A stretch of DNA of 64,000 bases from an uncultured bacterium (GCA_903884945.1 CAISGR010000103.1:62001-126000); one strand, 5' to 3'; positions 8,819 to 18,838 are shown, numbered from the stretch's first letter. Notes: generated by a model from the sequence alone, not told the origin. A program made the numbers and translations.

Positions 8819-10068
8819 TCCGGTACAATATCGCTACCCTGGTCGCCAAGGCGATCGGTCATCACAAGACCTGGCCGGTTCAGTTTCCCGATGCGGCGCC
8901 CAAGCCGGCCTATGACGCAGTGATCGTCGGCGCGGGCGGGCACGGCCTGGGCGCCGCCTATTATCTCGCGAAGAAGCACGGCATCACCAATGTCGCGGTG
9001 ATCGAGAAGGGCTGGCTGGGCGGTGGCAATACCGGGCGAAACACCACCATCATCCGCTCCAACTATCTCTATGACGAAAGCGCGCATCTCTACGATCATG
9101 CGGTGAAGCTGTGGGATGGGCTGTCGGCCGAGCTCAACTACAACGTCATGTATTCGAAGCGCGGCGTGCTGATGCTCGCGCACAATGTGCATGACGTGCA
9201 GAGCTTCAAGCGCCACATCCATTCGAACCGCCTGAACGGCATCGACAATGAATGGCTCACGCCGGAAGAGGCGCAGGCCTATTGCCCGCCGCTCTCGATC
9301 GATCCGAACGCGCGCCACCCGGTGCTCGGCGCGGCGCTGCAGCGGCGCGGCGGGACGGCGCGGCACGATTCGGTCGCCTGGGGCTATGCGCGGGCCGCGT
9401 CGGCGCTCGGCGTCGACATCATCCAGAATTGCGCCGTCACCGGCATCCGCCGCGGCGCCGATGGCGCGGTCGAGGGGGTGGAGACCGAGCGCGGCTTCAT
9501 CGCCACCAGGAAGGTCGGGGTGTCCGCCGCCGGCAACACCTCCGTGGTGATGGAAATGGCGGGGCTGCGCTTCCCGCTCGAAAGCTTCCCGCTCCAGGCT
9601 TTGGTGTCCGAGCCGGTGAAGCCCTTCTTCCCCTGCGTCGTCATGTCCAACACGGTGCATGCCTATATGAGCCAGTCGGACAAGGGCGAGCTCGTGATCG
9701 GCGCGGGCACCGATGCCTATGTCAGCTATTCGCAGCGCGGCGCGCTGCACATCGTCGAGCATACGCTGGCGGCGATCTGCGAGATCTTCCCGGTCGTCCG
9801 CCGCATGCAGATGCTGCGCAACTGGGGCGGGATCGTCGACGTGACGCCCGATCGCTCGCCGATCCTGGGCAAGACGCCGGTCAAGGGCCTCTACGTCAAC
9901 TGCGGCTGGGGCACGGGCGGCTTCAAGGCGACGCCCGGCGCGGCCGACCTGCTCGCCTGGACGATCGCGAAGGACGAGCCCCACCCGATCAACGCCCCCT
10001 TCAACCTCGATCGCTTCCGTTCCGGCCAGCTGATCGACGAGGCGGCCGCTGCCGCGGTGGCGCACTGA
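8815..10068 (+). CDS. soxB: Sarcosine oxidase beta subunit
   Basis: A 417-residue flavoprotein, the usual SoxB length. The start is GTG 8815, overlapping the Rieske stop as GTGA; longer upstream readings are out-of-frame coding of the Rieske gene. The FAD motif is AVIVGAGGHGLGAAYYLAKK, and the GGTARHDSVAWGYARAA segment contains the conserved His-Asp region associated with covalent FMN in heterotetrameric sarcosine oxidase. With SoxA, SoxD and SoxG it oxidises sarcosine to glycine, giving methylene-THF and H2O2. The SoxD start follows one base after its stop. Confidence 0.95.
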   Translation: MIRYNIATLVAKAIGHHKTWPVQFPDAAPKPAYDAVIVGAGGHGLGAAYYLAKKHGITNVAVIEKGWLGGGNTGRNTTIIRSNYLYDESAHLYDHAVKLWDGLSAELNYNVMYSKRGVLMLAHNVHDVQSFKRHIHSNRLNGIDNEWLTPEEAQAYCPPLSIDPNARHPVLGAALQRRGGTARHDSVAWGYARAASALGVDIIQNCAVTGIRRGADGAVEGVETERGFIATRKVGVSAAGNTSVVMEMAGLRFPLESFPLQALVSEPVKPFFPCVVMSNTVHAYMSQSDKGELVIGAGTDAYVSYSQRGALHIVEHTLAAICEIFPVVRRMQMLRNWGGIVDVTPDRSPILGKTPVKGLYVNCGWGTGGFKATPGAADLLAWTIAKDEPHPINAPFNLDRFRSGQLIDEAAAAAVAH

Positions 10069-10069
10069 G

Positions 10070-10363
10070 ATGCTGTTGATCCATTGCCCCTATTGCGAGG
10101 AAGCCCGGCCCGAGATCGAGTTCGGCTATGCCGGCGAGGCGCATATCGCCCGGCCGGTGCAGCCCGACACGCTGGACGATGCCGCATGGGAGAGCTTCCT
10201 GTTCCAGCGGACCAATGCGCGCGGCCGGCATTTCGAGCGCTGGCGCCATGTGCATGGCTGCGGCCGCTTCTTCAACGCGGTGCGCGATACGGTGAGCGAC
10301 CGCTTCGAGACGACCTACAAGGCCGGCCTGCCGCGCCCGGGCGACGCCGGAGCAGGCGCGTGA
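10070..10363 (+). CDS. soxD: Sarcosine oxidase delta subunit
   Basis: 97 residues. It carries the SoxD zinc-binding signature: HCPYCEEARPEIEF at the N-terminus and HGCGRFFNAVRDT near residue 62-75, so the metal would be held by C-x2-C, His and a distal Cys. It is the small structural subunit of heterotetrameric sarcosine oxidase. Its stop is overlapped by the soxA GTG start. Confidence 0.95.
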   Translation: MLLIHCPYCEEARPEIEFGYAGEAHIARPVQPDTLDDAAWESFLFQRTNARGRHFERWRHVHGCGRFFNAVRDTVSDRFETTYKAGLPRPGDAGAGA

Positions 10364-13221
10364 GCGGGTTTCGCGTTCCCGGCCGGGGCAGGATCGATCC
10401 CGCGCGCGGCCTGCGCTTCACCTTCGACGGCAAGCCGATGACCGCGGTGGCGGGCGACACGCTCGCCTCGGCCCTGCTTGCCAATGGCGTGCATCTGGTC
10501 GGCCGGTCGTTCAAATATCATCGGCCGCGCGGCATCCTCGGCGCCGGCGTGGAGGAGCCCAACGCGCTGGTCGGGGTCGATCGCGGGCCCGGCCGCTACA
10601 CGCCCAACCTGCGCGCGACGACGATCGAGCTGCATGACGGCCTGGCCGCGCAAAGCCAGAATCGCTGGCCGTCGCTCGGTTTCGATCTCGGCGCGATCAA
10701 CAATGTCTTCTCGCCGCTGTTCCCGGCGGGCTTCTACAACAAGACCTTCATGTGGCCGCGCTCCTTCTGGGAGAAGCTGTACGAGCCGGCGATCCGGCGC
10801 ATGGCCGGGCTGGGCTCGGCGCCCGACGCGATCGATGCGGACCGCTATGCCGCGACGCATGATTTCGTCGACCTGCTGGTGGTCGGCGCCGGCCGCGCCG
10901 GGATCGAGGCGGCGCTCGCCGCGCTCGGCAAGGGCGAGCGGGTGATGCTGCTCGACGAGCAGGCCGAGTTCGGCGGCAAGCTGCTGTCGGACCCCGCCCG
11001 CTGGCCGTGGCTGGCGGACGCCGCGGCGCGCCTCCGGGCGGCGCCGGACCTGGTCTGCCTGCCGCGCACCACGGCGATCGGCCTTTACCATGACGGCTTC
11101 GTCGGCGCGGTCGAGCGGCTGGCGGACCACCTGCCGCCCGGGCAGGTCGCCGGCCCGCGCGAGCGGCTGCACCGTATTCGCGCCGGGCGGATCGTGCTCG
11201 CGACCGGCGCGATCGAGCGGCCGCTGGTGTTCGCCGACAATGACCGCCCCGGCATCATGCTGGCGAGCGCTGCGCGCACCTATCTCAATCGCTACGGTGT
11301 CGCGGTCGGTCGCCAGGTCGCGCTGATGGCGACGCATGACAGCGGCTATGCGGCTGCCTTCGATCTCGCGGAAGCGGGCATCGCGGTGGCGGCGATCGTC
11401 GACCTGCGCGAGGCGGTCGATCCGGCGCTGGCGGCACGGGCCCGCACGCTCGGGATCGAGCTGCTCGCCGGCCAGGTCGTCACCGGCACCAGCGGCGCGA
11501 AGCGGATCGCCGCCATCACCGTGTCGCCGGTCGCCGGCGGGGCCGGGCGGACGATCGCCTGCGACACCCTGCTGATGGCGGGCGGGTGGACGCCGACGGT
11601 GCATCTCTGGTCGCACGGCAAGGGCGCGCTTGCCTGGCGCGAGGATCTCGGCGCGTTCGTGCCCGATGGGGCGGTCGACCTGGTGACCTGCACCGGCAGT
11701 TGCGCGGGCGCGATCGCCGGCGCCGGCATCAGCGTCGAGGCGCTGCCGAGCCCGCGCGATCCGACCAGCTTCAAGGCCTTTGTCGATTACCAGAACGACG
11801 TCACCGCGCGCGACATCCGCCTCGCGGTGCGCGAGGGGTTCCGCTCGGTCGAGCATATCAAGCGCTACACCACCAACGGCATGGCGACCGACCAGGGCAA
11901 GACCAGCAACCTCAACGGGCTGCAGGTCGCCGCCGGCGCGCTCGGCCGCAGCGCGCCGCAGGTCGGGCTGACCACCTTCCGCCCGCCCTATACGCCCACC
12001 ACCTTCGGCGCGCTCGCCGGCATGGCCAAGGACGCGCTGTTCCAGCCGGTCCGCAAGACCGCGATCGACGGCTGGGCGGAAGCGCAGGGTGCGGTGTTCG
12101 AGAATGTCGCGCAGTGGCGCCGCGCGCGTTATTTCCCGCGGGCCGGCGAGGACATGCACGCAGCGGTCGCGCGCGAATGCCGCGGTGTGCGCGCCGGGGT
12201 CGGCATCTTCGATGCGTCCACGCTCGGCAAGATCGAGGTGGTCGGCCCCGATGCCGCCGAGTTCCTCAACCGCATGTATACCAACCCGTGGAAGTCGCTG
12301 GCGCCCGGGCGCTGCCGCTATGGGCTGCTGCTGAAGGAAGACGGCTTCATCATGGACGACGGCGTCGCCGCGCGCATGGCGGACGATCGCTTCCATGTGA
12401 CCACGACGACGGGCGGCGCGGCCCGCGTGCTCAACATGATGGAGGATTATCTCCAGACCGAATGGCCCGATCTCGACGTCTGGCTCACCTCGACCACCGA
12501 GCAATATGCCGTGATCGCGCTGCAGGGCCCGCGCGCGCGCGACGTGATCGCGCCCTTCGTCGCGGGGATCGATCTCTCGCCCGCGGCGCTGCCGCATATG
12601 AGCGTCGCCGAGGGCACGATCTGCGGCGTGCCGACGCGGCTGTTCCGCGTCAGCTTCACCGGCGAACTCGGCTTCGAGGTGAATGTGCCCGCGGGCCATG
12701 GCCGCGCCGTGTGGGAGGCGCTGTACCGCGAGGGCGAAAAGCACGGCATCGTGCCCTATGGCACTGAGACGATGCACGTGCTGCGCGCCGAGAAGGGCTA
12801 TATCATCGTCGGCCAGGACACCGACGGGACGCTGACGCCGGACGATGCCGGGCTCGGCTGGGCGGTGGGCAGGAAGAAGCCCGATTTCGTCGGCCGCCGC
12901 TCGCTCGCGCGCCCCGATATCGTCGCGCCCGGCCGCAAGCAGTTCGTCGGCCTGCTGACCGAGGATCCGGGGCTGGTACTGGAAGAGGGCGCGCAGGTCG
13001 TGCCCAATCCCGCCGCGCCGATGCCGGTGCCGATGATCGGCCATGTCACCTCGTCCTATTGGAGCGAGGCGCTCGGCCGCTCGATCGCACTGGCGGTGGT
13101 GGCCGATGGGCGCAGGAGGATCGGGGAAACGCTGTACGTGCCGATGCCGGGCGCCGTGCATCGGGTGACGGTGGCCGACAGCGTGTTCTACGACCGCGAG
13201 GGAGAGCGCCTGCGTGACTGA
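10360..13221 (+). CDS. soxA: Sarcosine oxidase alpha subunit
   Basis: 953 residues from GTG 10360 (GTGA overlap with soxD). The upstream part of the longer open frame is soxD read out of frame, so I excluded it. In order: an N-terminal ferredoxin-like domain (LRFTFDGKPMTAVAGDTLAS, then VGRSFKYHRPRGILGAGVEE), a nucleotide-binding oxidoreductase domain (DLLVVGAGRAGIEAALAALG), and a C-terminal GcvT folate-binding domain from about residue 580. This subunit receives the one-carbon group on THF. The length matches the family. Confidence 0.95.
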   Translation: MSGFRVPGRGRIDPARGLRFTFDGKPMTAVAGDTLASALLANGVHLVGRSFKYHRPRGILGAGVEEPNALVGVDRGPGRYTPNLRATTIELHDGLAAQSQNRWPSLGFDLGAINNVFSPLFPAGFYNKTFMWPRSFWEKLYEPAIRRMAGLGSAPDAIDADRYAATHDFVDLLVVGAGRAGIEAALAALGKGERVMLLDEQAEFGGKLLSDPARWPWLADAAARLRAAPDLVCLPRTTAIGLYHDGFVGAVERLADHLPPGQVAGPRERLHRIRAGRIVLATGAIERPLVFADNDRPGIMLASAARTYLNRYGVAVGRQVALMATHDSGYAAAFDLAEAGIAVAAIVDLREAVDPALAARARTLGIELLAGQVVTGTSGAKRIAAITVSPVAGGAGRTIACDTLLMAGGWTPTVHLWSHGKGALAWREDLGAFVPDGAVDLVTCTGSCAGAIAGAGISVEALPSPRDPTSFKAFVDYQNDVTARDIRLAVREGFRSVEHIKRYTTNGMATDQGKTSNLNGLQVAAGALGRSAPQVGLTTFRPPYTPTTFGALAGMAKDALFQPVRKTAIDGWAEAQGAVFENVAQWRRARYFPRAGEDMHAAVARECRGVRAGVGIFDASTLGKIEVVGPDAAEFLNRMYTNPWKSLAPGRCRYGLLLKEDGFIMDDGVAARMADDRFHVTTTTGGAARVLNMMEDYLQTEWPDLDVWLTSTTEQYAVIALQGPRARDVIAPFVAGIDLSPAALPHMSVAEGTICGVPTRLFRVSFTGELGFEVNVPAGHGRAVWEALYREGEKHGIVPYGTETMHVLRAEKGYIIVGQDTDGTLTPDDAGLGWAVGRKKPDFVGRRSLARPDIVAPGRKQFVGLLTEDPGLVLEEGAQVVPNPAAPMPVPMIGHVTSSYWSEALGRSIALAVVADGRRRIGETLYVPMPGAVHRVTVADSVFYDREGERLRD

Positions 13222-13714
13222 GGGACTGGTTCTCGCGCATCCGGTACCGGCCGGGCCGGTGCAGCATGGCGGGGTGACGCTGTCGCGTGCCGCGCCGCTG
13301 GCGCGCTACAGCCTGCGCGCGCGCGCGCCGGAGGGGCTGCCGTCCCGGGTGCTAACGAGCGCCCCCTATGGCGGCGGCACCGCGCTGTGCGTCGGCCCCG
13401 ACGAATGGCTGCTGCTCCTGCCTGACGGCGCGGTCGCGCCTGCCATCGCCGGGGTCCACGCGCTGACGGATATCGGCCATCGCAATATCGGGCTCACGGT
13501 GGAGGGGCCGAAGGCGGAAGCGCTGGTGCAGACCGGCTGCGCGCTCGATCTCGCCCGGCACTTCCCGCCGGGAAAGGTGACGCGCACCGTGTACGAAGGC
13601 GTCGAGATCATCCTGTGGCGGACCAGTGCGCAGGCCTTTCATCTCGAGGTCTGGCGCTCCTTCGCATCCTATCTGTGGGACGCGCTCGACCTGGCCGCGG
13701 GCGACCTCCGTTAG
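13214..13714 (+). CDS. soxG: Sarcosine oxidase gamma subunit
   Basis: 166 residues starting at GTG 13214 and overlapping the soxA end by 8 bp. The SoxG family features are CVGPDEWLLLLPD, the TDIGHRNIGLTVEGPKAE segment and a C-terminal EVWRSFASYLWD. It completes the soxBDAG set in the canonical order and is the last gene of the betaine catabolic operon. No T-rich hairpin is obvious just downstream, only a weak GCTGTT/AACAGC dyad at 13748-13766. Confidence 0.93.
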   Translation: MTEGLVLAHPVPAGPVQHGGVTLSRAAPLARYSLRARAPEGLPSRVLTSAPYGGGTALCVGPDEWLLLLPDGAVAPAIAGVHALTDIGHRNIGLTVEGPKAEALVQTGCALDLARHFPPGKVTRTVYEGVEIILWRTSAQAFHLEVWRSFASYLWDALDLAAGDLR

Positions 13715-13898
13715 GGCGGCTGGCTTCGGCACCGATTTTTGTGATTCGCTGTTATCGAAGAACAGCGGGATCGGGCGGCTGGAGCGGGGCAGGTGTTCCG
13801 GGCCAGCCTTTCCCGACCGACGGCCGCGGATAAATCGGCAGCTGCTTCTGGATCAGCCCCGTTCCGCTACCCATGTCCGGGCGGCAAAGGGGACGGCG

Positions 13899-14180
13899 AT
13901 GGTCAGCACATCCAACGACGGCATCATGACCGAATATCTCGTGAAATATGGCGCGCTCAAGACGAGCGCGCGCGAACGGCCGACGGACCTGCTCGAGACG
14001 CTGTACATCACCGAGCGCTTCCGGGCCGGCGATGACCTGAAATCAGCGCGCGCATGCTATGACCATTCCGTCTGGAATGGGGTTTCCGCCGCCGAGATCG
14101 ACCGCCGCCTTGTCGATCTGGAGGCGTTCATGATGCAGCTCGCGCGCGATCGCGCTGCGATGTGGGGCCTTCGTACCTGA
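13899..14180 (+). CDS. Conserved small hypothetical protein, 93 aa
   Basis: The ATG at 13899 is preceded by AAGGGGA at good spacing. The predicted protein is soluble, charged and alpha-helical, with no signal peptide or motif I recognise. A terminator follows at 14184, which together with the RBS argues for a monocistronic gene. Function unknown. Confidence 0.65.
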   Translation: MVSTSNDGIMTEYLVKYGALKTSARERPTDLLETLYITERFRAGDDLKSARACYDHSVWNGVSAAEIDRRLVDLEAFMMQLARDRAAMWGLRT

Positions 14181-14183
14181 CCG

Positions 14184-14217
14184 GGAAAGAGCGCCGCGAA
14201 ACCCGCGCTTTCCTTTT
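14184..14217 (+). terminator. Rho-independent terminator after the 93-aa gene
   Basis: GGAAAGAGCG pairs imperfectly with CGCGCTTTCC, giving a GC-rich stem that is followed directly by TTTT. It lies 4 bp after the stop of the preceding gene. Confidence 0.6.
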
Positions 14218-14417
14218 GGACGATCGCGATGCGAGCATATTGCGTAGGCGCCGACTGGCCGGGAGCGGGAAGAAAAGCTGCCGGACCGGAAGCGCCCCAC
14301 AAAGCGCCGCTCTCGCAGCGTGAGGTGATCCCTGAAAGCTGCCGTGCATCCCAGCTAGCTCGCTATTTATGTTGCCCCCGGCCATCATCATTTCGCAGAC
14401 GAGCGCTTGGGGGCGAT

Positions 14418-15617
14418 ATGGTAGCTGTGCGGATGAGGACGGGTTGGGAATGGCTGCTGCTCGCCACTCTTGCGCTTTCGACTATCGGCGACGAAATCTC
14501 GCTGATTACGCTCATGTTCCGAACGGCCGGTGATCAAACACACTTCGCCGTGCCGATGCTGCTCATCGCCCAGTTGGTACCCGGGCTGCTGGCGATCCCA
14601 TTCATAGGCCGGCTCGTTGATCGCCGTGACGCGGGCAAGCTGCTGGCCATGACGGCGCTCGCCCAAGCCACCATCATCGCGTGGATGGCCTGGCATCCTG
14701 ATCTTTCTTCCACCATCGGCGCCGCCAGCATCCTCAGCGTGTTGTTTGCGATCAGCGGCACGGCGAGCTTTGCTCTCATCCCCGTTCTGGCAGCGGGGCT
14801 GGGCATGACGCTGCCGCGAGCAAATGCAGTGCTGGAGTTCGTTCGCAGCTTTGGGATGCTGGCGGGACCGATCGCCGGCGGCGCGCTGGTGGCGTGGGGC
14901 GGAACCACCAATGCGCTGCTGATCGACGCGGCGAGCTTCGCGCTCCTCGCGGTAGTGATGCAGGCAAGCGGCCTTCGCCGTCCGGTCGAGGCGGAGGAAG
15001 ATACCGGGGATCGAACGCTGTTGTCCGAGTATCTGCCCGTGCTGAGTGATCGAAGAATCACGGTCATGATCGGGTGTCTGACGCTGGAGGTCTATGCAAC
15101 CGCCATCGCGGACGTCGCGTTCGTGTTCCTGGTCACCGTGTCTCTCGCGGCGGGTCCGATCGCGTTCGGACTTCTAACGGCGTGCTGGGCGGGCGGGATG
15201 ATGGCGGGCGCCACTTGGTCGGGCACGCTTGCGATGCCACGTCCGGCGCCCGTAGCGTTCGCTTCGGCGGTCGTGATGGGCGGGACGATGTTGGCGATTG
15301 GCGTCGCAGGACTGGCCATGCCCCTCGGATTGGTGCTGGTCGGCACGGCATTCGCCGTCGGTGGGGCAGCGAACAGCCTTCACAATGTCGCGGTGCGCAC
15401 GATGCTGCAGCAGGAAGCGCCGGCGGGGTCACACGGCAAGGTCGCGGCGATCTATAGTGCCGGTACGAGCACAGCCGGCATCCTGGGCTACATGACTGGC
15501 GGGTTCTTTACACCGAACCACGCGGTCAGCGCATATGTCTTTGGCGGCACCCTCGGAGTCTTTGCGGGCCTAATGGGATGGCTGCTTTTCGCCTTATCGA
15601 AGCCGAAACCAGCTTGA
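14418..15617 (+). CDS. MFS transporter
   Basis: 399 residues from the ATG at 14418 (GGGGG RBS). There are 10-12 hydrophobic segments. An acidic/basic RLVDRRDAGK loop between TM2 and TM3 resembles the MFS loop motif, and the TM5 segment has GPIAGGAL. It fits the MFS_3 / enterobactin-exporter-like group; the substrate is unknown. Codon usage looks slightly less GC-extreme than the sox genes, so it may be a more recent arrival. The gap 15618-15733 shows nothing clear. Confidence 0.88.
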   Translation: MVAVRMRTGWEWLLLATLALSTIGDEISLITLMFRTAGDQTHFAVPMLLIAQLVPGLLAIPFIGRLVDRRDAGKLLAMTALAQATIIAWMAWHPDLSSTIGAASILSVLFAISGTASFALIPVLAAGLGMTLPRANAVLEFVRSFGMLAGPIAGGALVAWGGTTNALLIDAASFALLAVVMQASGLRRPVEAEEDTGDRTLLSEYLPVLSDRRITVMIGCLTLEVYATAIADVAFVFLVTVSLAAGPIAFGLLTACWAGGMMAGATWSGTLAMPRPAPVAFASAVVMGGTMLAIGVAGLAMPLGLVLVGTAFAVGGAANSLHNVAVRTMLQQEAPAGSHGKVAAIYSAGTSTAGILGYMTGGFFTPNHAVSAYVFGGTLGVFAGLMGWLLFALSKPKPA

Positions 15618-15733
15618 CCGCAAACCATCACTCCCAGCCGATCACGGGCCCACCATCTCGGGCATATCGCGTGAAAACCGACCGGCGGCTATCAAGCGGA
15701 AAAGCGGTCGGACGGAAATCGCCCCAGAGGCAG

Positions 15734-16141
15734 TCATAGCCACCGCAGATTGAGCACCCTGTCATCAGCTACGCGGAAGAGGCCGCTCTCATCCTTAAAC
15801 CCGGCCGCACGCCAAGTGCGGATCGCATAGCGCCCAACCTCATCGCGATCTTCCGTCGCGAATAAATCAGTGTCTTTTAGGAGTCTGGAAAGCCGACCGC
15901 GCACTGCCACCTCGTCCAAGGGCTCGGGCATCGCGCGTATATCGTCGATGGCCTTATTTACGGCCTCTTGCAGCGGCTTCAGGTCCTCTGGCGTGTCGGC
16001 ACCTGTATAGTCATCGCGCGGCAGGAACTTGGTCTCGGTAAGCAACAATGCAAGCGCAGGACGTTCCGGCGGCGCGGGCACGGGTGCACAACCGGCCATC
16101 ATCAAAATACCAAAACCGATGAGTTTGAGGGCAGGTCGCAT
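15734..16141 (-). CDS. Putative lipoprotein, 135 aa
   Basis: Begins with a short basic residue and a hydrophobic stretch ending in MMAGCAPVP, a convincing lipobox with Cys 18 as the lipidation site. The mature part is a helical domain containing PRDDYTGADTPEDLKPLQEA, somewhat reminiscent of small DUF4844-type proteins, but I am not sure of that family. It stands alone, converging with the MFS gene. The gap 16142-16308 has no recognisable gene. Confidence 0.72.
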   Translation of the reverse strand: MRPALKLIGFGILMMAGCAPVPAPPERPALALLLTETKFLPRDDYTGADTPEDLKPLQEAVNKAIDDIRAMPEPLDEVAVRGRLSRLLKDTDLFATEDRDEVGRYAIRTWRAAGFKDESGLFRVADDRVLNLRWL

Positions 16142-16308
16142 CCAATATCCCTTATTCGGGCGATCTGGTTTAGGCCAGCATCACGGAAAAGCAGACAGAC
16201 CGCAGTCCACTAGACTTCGCCGTTCCGGTACCATCGATGAACGCGACCCGGCTGAAAGCGGTCGGGCGGCAGCCGACCCGGTGTCGGGCGTCCATTCCCG
16301 GCGGCGCC

Positions 16309-17400
16309 TCAGCCAGGCCTCGTTGCAAGCAGGGCGGCGATCGCCTCCTGTCCTCCATGACGCGCCCAGTCCAGCGCCGTGCCGTTCCATAGCGTGTCCC
16401 TGAGATCCGTGCGCGCGCCGTGCTCGATCAGGGCGGCAAGCGCGTCCTCATGGCCGTTCAACGCCGCCTGATGCAGCGGCGTCGAATGCGCGTGCGAGCC
16501 GGGCGGATTGTACCGGTTGGGATCCTCGCCGGCTTCCAGAAGCAGCCGGAGAATATCCGCCCTGCCATGCTGCGCGGCGAGGGCCAGGGCGAGGCGACGT
16601 TCGCCGGCGCTCGCCCCGGGCAGCAGGCGACTGGCGTGCGGCATGTCGCCAAGCGCCGCGGCGACGGGCAGCGACAGTGGCGCGCCGAGCCGGAGCAGGG
16701 TCTGCGCTGCCGCAAATTCGCCATGCGTGAGCACTGCATCCATGGCGGTATCGGGCGCGGCGCCGAACGCAACCAGCAGCGCAAGCAAGGCAGGCTGCGC
16801 GCCGGCTTCGCGAGCCACGCGTCCGGAGGCGACGAGGTGCAGCGTCTCTTGGACATCGGCGCGGTTCGATGCGGCCCCCCGCTCCAGAAGCAGGCGCGTT
16901 ATCGCGACGATGTTCGGGGGCAAGCTGTCATTGCGCACCGGGTTCTCCGCGACGAACGCCAGCAGAGCGGGCGCACGGAAATAATTCTCCCCTTCGAAGC
17001 GCGCGCGCCGTGAAACGAGATCGGGACAGGCGTCCAGGAGTGCACGCAGCGTGGTCATGTCGCCGTCGTCGACGGCCTGGACCGCCTGTCGCAGGATCGG
17101 GTCCTCGATCCGGTCCGTGAACGCGGCCGGTGCGTCGGCCGGCCCGTCCGATCCGATCCGTGCCTTGAGCCGCGGCCAACTCGCATAGCCATATTCGCGC
17201 GCCATCAGGAACAGGCCGTCGCTCCAGGTCATGTTGCCATTGGCGATATCCTCGTCCGTCGCGTCCGCAAATCGCGGGTGGAATTCGCGCACTCTCTGGC
17301 AGGCGCGCGCATCGCCGCGGGACGCCGCAGCGAGCAGGGCGCGGGCTTCCGCTTTCAGGTGATCGAGATCGGGCTTTTCCGGGAGTCGCCTGGTCGGCAT
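16309..17400 (-). CDS. Ankyrin-repeat protein
   Basis: 363 residues. The C-terminal third has clear ankyrin units (LALAAQHGRADILRLLLEAG, TPLHQAALNGHEDALAALIE and GTALDWARHGGQEAIAALL), with more diverged units earlier (LLALLVAFGAAPDTAM). The N-terminal region has a WSDGLFLMAREYGYASWPRL motif that often precedes ankyrin arrays in proteobacterial proteins. No signal peptide is seen, so it is probably cytoplasmic and a protein-interaction scaffold; the partner is unknown. The 17401-17651 gap holds only shadow frames. Confidence 0.88.
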   Translation of the reverse strand: MPTRRLPEKPDLDHLKAEARALLAAASRGDARACQRVREFHPRFADATDEDIANGNMTWSDGLFLMAREYGYASWPRLKARIGSDGPADAPAAFTDRIEDPILRQAVQAVDDGDMTTLRALLDACPDLVSRRARFEGENYFRAPALLAFVAENPVRNDSLPPNIVAITRLLLERGAASNRADVQETLHLVASGRVAREAGAQPALLALLVAFGAAPDTAMDAVLTHGEFAAAQTLLRLGAPLSLPVAAALGDMPHASRLLPGASAGERRLALALAAQHGRADILRLLLEAGEDPNRYNPPGSHAHSTPLHQAALNGHEDALAALIEHGARTDLRDTLWNGTALDWARHGGQEAIAALLATRPG

Positions 17401-17651
17401 CTGAACTTCCTTCCTGCCGCCCTTTTCCGCATCAGCGGGCGAGAAAGTTCGCTGTTCGAAAGCATGTGATGGGTGGGATAATCCCTGTCCGCGGATGGAT
17501 GCACCCCAATGTGCATCATCAGATTATCGCTTGACGCCGCGCTTGTCGACGGCCCGGTCGTGCCGCCGCTTCGGGCCGGGTCGAACGGTGGCCTTCGCCG
17601 TCCCGCTTCCCCAGGCGGGCGGGTCGCGACCCGCGCCGGGCTGCGGCGCAA

Positions 17652-18116
17652 CTATTTCGCTGCCGGCTCCGCCTTTGGTTCCCATAGCTCGATCTTGGTG
17701 CCGTCGGGATCGACGATCCAGGCGAACTTGCCGCTCGGATCGCTGTCGTCGCGCTTGAGCACCGTGACGCCCTTTGCCTTCAGGCGATCGAGGAACGCGG
17801 ACAGGTCATCGACTGCGAAGTTGAGCATGAACTCGCGCTGCGAAGGATCCATATAGCGGGTCGCCTGGCCGAACGCGTTGACGATCACGGCGGGCGGGTG
17901 CCCGGGCGCGTCATAGGCCATCGCCGCGCCGCCCCATGCTTCGAGCTTGATCCCCAGCACATCGCGATACCATGCCATCAAGGCCTTGGGGTCCTTGCTC
18001 CTGAAGAAGATGCCGCCGACGCCGGTGATGCGGCCGGGCTGCTCGGCGGCCAGCGGGACGGGCATCACTGCCGCGCACAGCGCGATGATCGGCAACAACC
18101 TGCGGATGTCGGTCAT
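17652..18116 (-). CDS. VOC (glyoxalase/dioxygenase-fold) protein with signal peptide
   Basis: 154 residues from the ATG at 18116 (GGGAG upstream). A hydrophobic Sec-type leader, LLPIIALCAAVMPVPLAAEQ, is followed by one VOC domain: VGGIFFRSKDPKALMAWYRD, then FMLNFAVDDLSAFLDRLK and IVDPDGTKIELWEP with the terminal metal-ligand Glu position. An exported VOC protein is less usual than a cytoplasmic one. Substrate unknown. A 277-bp divergent gap (18117-18393) separates it from the next gene and shows no clear motif. Confidence 0.8.
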   Translation of the reverse strand: MTDIRRLLPIIALCAAVMPVPLAAEQPGRITGVGGIFFRSKDPKALMAWYRDVLGIKLEAWGGAAMAYDAPGHPPAVIVNAFGQATRYMDPSQREFMLNFAVDDLSAFLDRLKAKGVTVLKRDDSDPSGKFAWIVDPDGTKIELWEPKAEPAAK

Positions 18117-18393
18117 GGTCTCGGGCTCCCGGCTCGGTGGAAATGGCGATACCAGATGCCGGGCCTGGCTCCAATATCGGCGGCACGCCTCTTCTCGGCA
18201 GCGCGGCATCACCCGGCGCGGGAAAGGGGCCCTGTGCACCCGCTTACTCGCCACGCGCCCGAGCGGCACGCTGCTCCGGCCATGAGAAGCCGACCCGATC
18301 GAGGCGCGGAGATGTCCGTTGCGATCGCCTGCGGGCCCCCATAGGTTGCGCGTGCGGGCCATCGGGAGGCGCTGCACCCGGAGGCACGTCGCT

Positions 18394-18732
18394 ATGCCCC
18401 AGCTTGTCAGTGTGCGTTCATTGCAGGCCATGATGGGCGCGGCCTATGCGTTCCTCGCCATCGTTGCCGTCCTTCGAGCGCCCGGTGCGGTCGTGGCCGC
18501 CACCGCTATCGCCATGGCGCTCGGCGCTTATGCCACGGGCAGGACGGTGCCGGATTTCCAGATACCCTCGGGAAGGATCGTCGAGGCTTGCGGCCTGGGC
18601 CTGCTGGTGGTGGCTGCCGGCGTTGCTGCGGACCTGATCGGCGGGTCCGGCGCCCTGGGCTGGGCCTCGGTCGTCATGGCCTATTGCGCCGGCAACAGGC
18701 TGAAAGCAGCTGGCTTCGGCATGGCGAGATAG
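18394..18732 (+). CDS. Small membrane protein, 112 aa
   Basis: The ATG at 18394 has GGAGG 10 bp upstream. Three to four hydrophobic helices are predicted (AYAFLAIVAVLRAPGAVVAA, GLGLLVVAAGVAADLIGGSG and others), with no family I recognise. It is divergent from the VOC gene and convergent with eutC. Confidence 0.6.
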   Translation: MPQLVSVRSLQAMMGAAYAFLAIVAVLRAPGAVVAATAIAMALGAYATGRTVPDFQIPSGRIVEACGLGLLVVAAGVAADLIGGSGALGWASVVMAYCAGNRLKAAGFGMAR

Positions 18733-18838
18733 CGGCGGCTTCGGGCTGGCCCGGTCGCGGTGCGGACCGGGCGCGCGCTGCGTCGGGCAGGCGATCGCGT
18801 CTTGCTCCCCGCGGCCGGCCTGCCGCGGCGACGGGCCG

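Noticed and set aside
10315..13161. 948-codon minus-strand reading opposite soxA
   Set aside because: Antisense shadow of soxA with no domain-like sequence.
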